Shown: positions 59,274 to 64,000 of the stretch, one piece after another | Numbering within the stretch: position 1 is the stretch's first letter | How the letters are laid out: each line of letters starts with the position of its first letter | Assembly (NCBI GenBank): GCA_046341775.1 | Contig: JBKDQQ010000211.1 | Location: 1 to 64,000 of the forward strand | Direction of reading: 5' to 3' | DNA: 64,000 nt | From: SXXH01 sp041165735 | GTDB lineage: Bacteria > Planctomycetota > UBA1135 > GCA-002686595 | Notes under the pieces: generated by a model | The model's input: only the letters and a program-made list of their open reading frames with translations | Databases searched by the model: none | Told to the model about the DNA's origin: nothing | Position numbers and translations under genes: made by a program

Positions 59274-60886
59274 AGGGCTCGTTCCCCGCGCTCGTCGACC
59301 TCGCCGAGGTGCGAGGGCCGGTCGTGTGCCTCGCGGCCCACCCCGACGACGAAAGCCTCGGGTGCGGGGGCACGCTGGCGCTGCTCGCGGCGCGCGGGAT
59401 CGACGTGCGCGTGGTCGTGGTCGCCGACGGCGGTCCCGACGCGGAGCGGCGTCGCGCCGAGGCGCGCGCGGCTTGCGCGGCGCTGGGCCTCTCCGAGCCG
59501 CGCTTCCTCGGCCTCGCCGACGGGGCCCTGGGCGCGGAGACGCACCTCGCCGGGCGCCTGTCAACCTTGCTTGACGAGTGCGGCGCGCGGACCGTGTTCG
59601 CGCCATCGCCCTGCGAACATCATCCGGACCATCGCGCCCTGGCGGCGGCCGCGGCCTCGGCGCTGGCGCGCGGGCCGGCGCGCGAGGCGTGGTTGTGGGC
59701 CGTCAACACGCCCGTGCTCGACGGATGCCTCGTCGACGTGGGGCCGGCGCTGGCGCGCAAGCGCGCGGCGCTCGCGGCGCACGCCTCGCAGCTCTCCGGC
59801 GGGCGGCTCGAGCGCGCGCTGTCGGCGGACGCGGCGCGGGCCCTCGACGTCGACGTGCCCGGCGTGCAGGGCGTGGAGGCCTTCACGCGTCGCGCCTCGT
59901 CGGATGTGCTCGAGTTCACGCAGCAAGTCGCGCGCCTGCGGAGCCAGGCGGGAGCGCCGGGCGGCAGGAGCGGCGTCACGGCTGTGGTCTCCACCTGGAA
60001 CAAGCGCGCCGACCTGCGCGAGAACCTGCTCGCGCTCGAGGCGCAGACGCTGCCCTTCGACGAGATCGTGGTGGTCGACAACGCCTCGACCGACGGCACG
60101 GCGGCGATGGTCAAGGCCGAGTTCCCGCGCGTGCGGCTGGTGGTCATGCCGCACGACCGCTACGGCGCCTGCGAGACCTTCAATGTCGGCTTCGCCAGCG
60201 CCACCACCGAGTACACCGCGATCCTCGACGACGACATCGTCATGCAGCCGCAGTGGGTCGAGAAGAGCCTGGCGCGCATGCGCGCCGAGCCCGAGTCGAC
60301 GGCCATCGTCTCCACGCAGGTGGTCGAGCCGGGCACCCCCGAGTCGTACCTGCGCTCGCCGCTCGTCAACAGCGAGCGCTACATGTCCACCTTCCGCGGC
60401 TGCGCGTCGCTGGCGAAGAGCCGCGCCATCCGCGAGGCCGGCTGGTACGACGTCAACCACTTCATCTACGGCAACGAACGGGACCTGACCTGCCGGTTGC
60501 TCAACCTCGGTTGGCGCGTCCTGCAGTACCCGGGCGCCGGCGTGTGGCACAAGACGCCCTTCGGCATCAAGATGGGCAAGCGCAGCCTGTACTACCACGC
60601 GCGCAACGCCTTTCTGACCATGCTCAAGTACGCGCCGGCGAAGGACCTCGCCAAGTTGCCGTTCCTCGTGCTGTTCAAGGTCGTGCTGCGCGGCTCGAGC
60701 AAGGAGGCGGAAGGCTCGGTGGCCGACGCCACCGGCACGATCGGCATCGGACGCAGCCTGAAGGAGACGCCCGGCGCGTGGTGGGTGCTGCTCAAGGCTT
60801 GCGCCTCGATCGCCGCGAACATCCCGTACTGCTGGAAGCGCCGTCAACCGTGCCGCCATCCGGACTTCGAGCTGCCGCTGTCGTGA
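59270..60886 (+). CDS. PIG-L deacetylase fused to a GT2 glycosyltransferase
   Basis: A 538-residue two-domain protein. Residues ~15-215 are a PIG-L/LmbE deacetylase: VCLAAHPDDESLGCGGTLAL carries the AHPDDE metal motif, and PCEHHPDHRALA the second His site. From about residue 235 a GT2 domain begins: TAVVSTWNKRADLRENLLAL, EIVVVDNASTDGTAAMV, AILDDDIVMQPQWVEKSL (DxD) and HFIYGNERDLTCRLLNLGW (ExD/ED block). Its C-terminal ~90 residues include a hydrophobic, possibly membrane-associated part. The fusion joins N-deacetylation with sugar transfer. ATG 59270 overlaps the preceding small frame; GTG of the next GT2 overlaps its stop. Confidence 0.88.
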   Translation: MKGSFPALVDLAEVRGPVVCLAAHPDDESLGCGGTLALLAARGIDVRVVVVADGGPDAERRRAEARAACAALGLSEPRFLGLADGALGAETHLAGRLSTLLDECGARTVFAPSPCEHHPDHRALAAAAASALARGPAREAWLWAVNTPVLDGCLVDVGPALARKRAALAAHASQLSGGRLERALSADAARALDVDVPGVQGVEAFTRRASSDVLEFTQQVARLRSQAGAPGGRSGVTAVVSTWNKRADLRENLLALEAQTLPFDEIVVVDNASTDGTAAMVKAEFPRVRLVVMPHDRYGACETFNVGFASATTEYTAILDDDIVMQPQWVEKSLARMRAEPESTAIVSTQVVEPGTPESYLRSPLVNSERYMSTFRGCASLAKSRAIREAGWYDVNHFIYGNERDLTCRLLNLGWRVLQYPGAGVWHKTPFGIKMGKRSLYYHARNAFLTMLKYAPAKDLAKLPFLVLFKVVLRGSSKEAEGSVADATGTIGIGRSLKETPGAWWVLLKACASIAANIPYCWKRRQPCRHPDFELPLS

Positions 60887-61962
60887 AGCAGGACGCGCGG
60901 CTGGCCCCCGTCGACCTCGTCGTCGTCAACTGGAACGGACGCCGGCACGTCGCACGCCTCGTCGCGGCCTTGCGCGCGCTGCGCGGGCCGGTCGGCCGCC
61001 TGATCGTCGTCGACGGCGCGTCCGAGGACGGATCCGCGTTCGACATCGCCGCGGCGCGGCCGGGCGGAGAGGTGCTGCAACTCGGCAGGAACGCCGGTCC
61101 CAGCGTCGCGCGCAACGCGGGGCTCGCCGCGGCGCGCACCGAGCGCGTGCTCCTCGTCGACAACGACGCGTACCTGCGGCCGGACGTGCTCGAACGGCTG
61201 CTCGAGGCCGCGCTGGCGCGTCCCGACGCGGCCGTGGCGCAGCCGCGCTCCGTGTTCGCCGACGATCCGGCGCGCGTCCACTACGACGGCGGAGCCCTGC
61301 ACCACGCGGGATTGATCGCGCTGCGCAACTTCTACGCGCCGCTCGAGTCGGCGCGCGGCGCGGGCGTGGTGGAGGTGGACGCCTGCGTGTCGGTCTGCCT
61401 GCTCGTCGACAAGGGCGCGGTGCTCGCCGCCGGCGGCTTCGACGAGCGCATGTTCATCCTGTTCGAGGACCTCGACCTGTCGTTCCGCCTGCGCGCGATG
61501 GGCCGCGCGATCGTGTCGGTCGAGGAGGCGCTGTGCCTGCATGGAGGGGGCACGCCCGACCTGAGCTTCCGCGACGGCCCGCGCTATCCCGGCTCGCGCG
61601 TGCGCCACCACAGCAAGAACCGCTGGCTGCACATCGCCAACAACTACCGCGCGCGGACGATCCTGTGCTGCCTGCCGTCCTTCGCCGCCTACGAAGCGGC
61701 GCAGTTCGCCTTCGCGCTCGCGGCGGGCGCCGCGGGCGAATGGTGGCGCGGCAAGCGCGAGTGGTGGGCGGACCGCGCGCATTGGCGCGCGCGCCGCGCC
61801 GGACTCGAACGGGCCCGCACCACGCCCGACCGGCGCCTGCTCGTCGGCGGACCGTTGACCCTGACTCCGGCGGCGGCGCGTGGCGGCAGGGCGCTCGTCG
61901 CCCGCCTGCTGGACGGGTGGATGCGCGCTTGGTGGTGGATCCTGCGACCGCTCGCCGGATAG
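60883..61962 (+). CDS. GT2-family glycosyltransferase (WcaA/rhamnosyltransferase-like)
   Basis: A 359-residue GT-A enzyme. LVVVNWNGRRHVARLVAAL, LIVVDGASEDGS, RNAGPSVARNAGLAAA, VLLVDNDAYLRPDVLE (DxD-like DND) and MFILFEDLDLSFRLRAMG are the successive family blocks. The last ~100 residues have a short hydrophobic stretch (FAFALAAGAAG) and a Trp/Arg-rich amphipathic tail, which may attach it to the membrane. GTG 60883 overlaps the PIG-L/GT2 stop. It is convergent with the Haem_bd gene 16 bp away. Sugar donor unknown. Confidence 0.87.
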   Translation: MKQDARLAPVDLVVVNWNGRRHVARLVAALRALRGPVGRLIVVDGASEDGSAFDIAAARPGGEVLQLGRNAGPSVARNAGLAAARTERVLLVDNDAYLRPDVLERLLEAALARPDAAVAQPRSVFADDPARVHYDGGALHHAGLIALRNFYAPLESARGAGVVEVDACVSVCLLVDKGAVLAAGGFDERMFILFEDLDLSFRLRAMGRAIVSVEEALCLHGGGTPDLSFRDGPRYPGSRVRHHSKNRWLHIANNYRARTILCCLPSFAAYEAAQFAFALAAGAAGEWWRGKREWWADRAHWRARRAGLERARTTPDRRLLVGGPLTLTPAAARGGRALVARLLDGWMRAWWWILRPLAG

Positions 61963-61978
61963 GGCGGGCGGCGGCGGC

Positions 61979-62413
61979 TCACAGCTCGTCGACCCAGCGA
62001 CGCAGCACTTCGACCTGCGACGGATCGAGGCGCGCCTCCGGGTGGGCCAGCTCGTAGTCCCAGGTCGGCATCTCGCCTTCGTCGATCTGCTCGATCATCT
62101 CCTCGGCCAGCGACAACTGCTTGGACTCGCGGTAGGAGCCCCACTCGGAGAAGTTCAACTGCGCGCGGCCCTCCTCGACATGGTGCGCCACTTGCCAGCT
62201 GATCGGCGCGATGTAGGAGTACCAGGGCCACTTCGTCTCGTTCGAGTGGCAGTCGTAGCACGCCGCGCGGAGCACGAGGTCGACCTCGGCCGGAGCATGC
62301 AGGGCCGCGGCGCCCACCGCCGGGTTGGAGCGCTCGACCGGCCACGCTTGCAGGAGGAGGAAGGTCGCGGCGCCGACGACGAGGATGCGCTTGAGGATGG
62401 GTCGCTTGGGCAT
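61979..62413 (-). CDS. Haem-binding-domain protein (Haem_bd type)
   Basis: A 144-residue protein with one N-terminal helix (ILVVGAATFLLLQAW), then a domain containing a single c-type haem site in ACYDCHSNETKWPWYSYIAP. This CYDCHSNxTxWPWYS stretch is the hallmark of the Haem_bd family common in Bacteroidetes and Planctomycetota. SWQVAHHVEEGRAQLNFSEW and EEMIEQIDEGEMPTWDYELAHPEARL also match. Likely a membrane-anchored periplasmic electron-transfer protein. It stands alone inside the glycosyltransferase cluster, with TATCCT on its strand about 36 bp upstream of ATG 62413. Confidence 0.92.
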   Translation of the reverse strand: MPKRPILKRILVVGAATFLLLQAWPVERSNPAVGAAALHAPAEVDLVLRAACYDCHSNETKWPWYSYIAPISWQVAHHVEEGRAQLNFSEWGSYRESKQLSLAEEMIEQIDEGEMPTWDYELAHPEARLDPSQVEVLRRWVDEL

Positions 62414-62448
62414 GGGCACGAACCGGGCGCGTCGCGCCTCGTGCCGCG

Positions 62449-62454
62449 AGGATA
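62449..62454 (-). promoter_or_regulatory. Putative -10 element for the Haem_bd gene
   Basis: Minus-strand TATCCT preceded by GC; leader of about 28 nt. Same hexamer as before der and the GldA-like operon. Confidence 0.5.
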
Positions 62455-62467
62455 GCGCGCTCGCCGT

Positions 62468-62490
62468 CCGGAGGGCGCGCGTCCCTCCGG
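62468..62490. other. Hairpin between divergent Haem_bd and GT4 genes
   Basis: CCGGAGGG (62468-62475) pairs perfectly with CCCTCCGG (62483-62490) around a 7-nt loop. It lies about 15 bp upstream of the Haem_bd -10 element and about 90 bp before the GT4 start. It may be an operator or an RNA hairpin in the GT4 leader. No promoter for the GT4 gene is evident. Confidence 0.4.
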
Positions 62491-62578
62491 CGGAACGGGC
62501 GCGACGCGCTCGAGGCGGTCGTCCGCCCGCCGCGGGCGGCGCCAGTCGCGCGGCTTGCGCCCGCGACGCGGCGCGCGC

Positions 62579-63991
62579 ATGATCGCGGGCAACTTGCGGA
62601 TCCTCCAACTCGTGCACGGACTGCCGCCCGATCGCGCCGGCGGGACGGAGACCTACGCGTGGCAGTTGTCCAAGGCGTTGGCGGCGCGCGGGCACGCTGT
62701 GGAGGTGCTGGCGGCCACCAAGGACCTCGCGCGCGACGACCTTTCGATCGCCTCCGCCGAGCGCGAGGGCGTGCTCGTGCACGGCTTCGCGAACAACCTG
62801 CTGCACGAGGACTTCCGCTCCACCTGGGACGATCCGCGCATCGAGGCGGCGCTCGCTCGATGGGAGGAGGGACGCGCGTACGACATCGTCCACGTGCAGC
62901 ACCTGATCCACCTCGGCAGCGCCTCGCCCGGGCGTTGGGCGGCGCGCGGCGCGGCGGTGGCGATGACCCTGCACGACTACTGGAGCGTGTGCGCCCGCCA
63001 CGGCCAGCGGCTGCGACCCGACGGCGGCCTGTGCGTGGCGGTCGAGCCGCGCCGTTGCGGCGAGTGCCTGCTCGGGTTCGAGCACAAGCAAGGCGGGCTC
63101 GAGCGACGCGTGCTCCCCCTGGCGCGCACGTTGAAGCGCGCGACGGGACTCGACATCGCGCCGGCCGCGCGCCGCGCCAAGGCCCTCCTCGCGCGCCACC
63201 CTCCCGCGCCGGGCGGCGCCGCGGAGGCGGCGCGGGCGTTCGAGCTCGAGCGCGAGGTGGTCGAGCGCAACCGCGAGTTGCGCGCGCGCCTGCGCTCGGC
63301 GGTGGCGCGCTTCTTCGCGCCGAGCCGCTTCCTGCTGGAGCGAGCCGTGGTCGATGGCGGCTTGCCGCGCGAGCGCATCGAGCACCTGCCCTTCGGCGTC
63401 GATCTGCCGCCCCGCGCGCCGCGCGCCGCGCGCCGCGTCGGCGCGCGCATCGTGGTCGGGTTCCTCGGCGCGCGCATCCGCGCCAAGGGCCCCGATCTGC
63501 TGCTGCGCGCCTGGAGCGCCCTGCCCGACGAGCTGCGGGCGCGCGGCGAACTGCGGTTGCGTGGCTCGGACAGCAGCGAGGCCGCCTTCCAGGCCGAGCT
63601 GCGCGCCCTCGCGCGCGGCGCCGGCGCGGACCTGCAGGGCGCGCTCGATCGCGCGGGGGTCGCGGCCTTCCTCGCCGAGTGCGACTTGCTCGTCGTGCCC
63701 AGCCGATGGTGGGAGAACGCGCCGCTCGTCGTGCAGGAGGCGCGCGCCGCGCGCGTGCCGCTGCTCGTCGCGGGGCATGGAGGGTTGGCGGAGTTCGTCG
63801 AACCGGAGGTCGACGGCTGGCACTTCGCGCCGGGATCGGTCGAGGACCTGCGCGACGCGCTGGCGCGCGTCCTGTCAAGGGAATCGGACACCACGCGCCT
63901 CGACCCGCGTCCCGTGCCGCCCTTCGATTGGCATGTGGACCAGGTCGAGGCGCGCTACCGGGAGCTGGTCGCGAGGGACGTCGCGCGATGA
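62579..63991 (+). CDS. GT4-family glycosyltransferase
   Basis: A 470-residue GT-B enzyme. RILQLVHGLPPDRAGGTETYAWQ-type opening (GG-T-E loop near residue 20) and DIVHVQHLIHLG belong to the N-domain. VAMTLHDYWSVCARHGQRLR with RRCGECLLGF forms a Cys-containing insert, and a coiled, Arg-rich stretch lies at ~215-245. The C-domain has VVGFLGARIRAKGPDLLLRAW (the G-R-…KG…LL.A motif), RGSDSSEAAFQ, LLVVPSRWWENAPLVVQEAR (E-x7-E) and AGHGGLAEFVE. ATG 62579 is preferred to TTG 62555. The stop overlaps the next gene's ATG. Confidence 0.88.
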   Translation: MIAGNLRILQLVHGLPPDRAGGTETYAWQLSKALAARGHAVEVLAATKDLARDDLSIASAEREGVLVHGFANNLLHEDFRSTWDDPRIEAALARWEEGRAYDIVHVQHLIHLGSASPGRWAARGAAVAMTLHDYWSVCARHGQRLRPDGGLCVAVEPRRCGECLLGFEHKQGGLERRVLPLARTLKRATGLDIAPAARRAKALLARHPPAPGGAAEAARAFELEREVVERNRELRARLRSAVARFFAPSRFLLERAVVDGGLPRERIEHLPFGVDLPPRAPRAARRVGARIVVGFLGARIRAKGPDLLLRAWSALPDELRARGELRLRGSDSSEAAFQAELRALARGAGADLQGALDRAGVAAFLAECDLLVVPSRWWENAPLVVQEARAARVPLLVAGHGGLAEFVEPEVDGWHFAPGSVEDLRDALARVLSRESDTTRLDPRPVPPFDWHVDQVEARYRELVARDVAR

Positions 63992-64000
63992 AGGTGCTGC
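63988..64000 (+). CDS. Start of a further gene, cut by window edge
   Basis: ATG 63988 overlaps the GT4 stop in the ATGA arrangement used throughout this region. Only four codons (M-K-V-L) and one base are visible. The context suggests another polysaccharide gene, but nothing more can be said. Confidence 0.5.

Overview
The window is very GC-rich, densely packed bacterial DNA. It points to Planctomycetota (PVC superphylum). The best marker is a small basic protein at 39319-39588 of the kind found in Chlamydiae, Verrucomicrobia and Planctomycetes. Supporting signs are a CRTAC1/UnbV-type FG-GAP lipoprotein next to a TPR lipoprotein, a Haem_bd-type single-haem protein, a sulfatase-fold lipoprotein, and a GldA/F/G-like ABC system. 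No tRNA, rRNA, CRISPR array, transposase or integrase was recognised. The genus cannot be told from the window.

Layout. 1-9 kb: ComEC (its C-terminal end is cut by the window edge) diverges from coaD-ridA-glycosyltransferase, followed by a sulfatase-fold lipoprotein and ychF. 8-11.4 kb (minus): lysC, a PabA/TrpG amidotransferase, a catalytically degenerate TrpC-like protein and a MORN-repeat protein. 11.4-17.6 kb: a LOG-family hydrolase, then a GldA-GldF-GldG-type ABC operon whose last gene is fused to a DUF4340-like domain. 17.8-23.8 kb: a complete peptide-type ABC importer (binding protein, two permeases, one double ATPase). 23.8-31.7 kb (minus): a HAD phosphatase, a secreted beta-propeller protein and two tandem paralogous lipoprotein secretins with TPR/coiled-coil N-termini. 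31.7-32.65 kb: the largest gene-free stretch, with several hairpins. 32.65-40.5 kb: family-4 uracil-DNA glycosylase, TPR and FG-GAP lipoproteins, a SPOR-like membrane protein, the small basic protein and queE.

40.6-64 kb is mostly cell-surface polysaccharide work. It holds an AlgI/AlgJ-like O-acetylation pair, an AmpG-like MFS carrier, der and a lipoprotein. A Wzm/Wzt-type export ABC pair follows, with two GT2 enzymes, two GT4 enzymes, two PIG-L deacetylases (one fused to a further GT2 domain) and the first codons of another gene. A redox/iron island interrupts it: a signal-peptide-bearing phosphatase fused to a cytochrome c'-like domain, a ferric-iron ABC importer, a five-haem cytochrome c and a HEAT-repeat lipoprotein, with the Haem_bd protein a few kb further on.

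Expression signals recur. TAnnnT hexamers, usually preceded by GC, GG or CG, lie just upstream of many first genes. In several cases the hexamer is only 6-11 nt from the start codon, which predicts leaderless or nearly leaderless mRNAs. Within operons most genes overlap by 4 nt (ATGA or GTGA). Several convergent gene ends share a compact palindrome that includes both stop codons.
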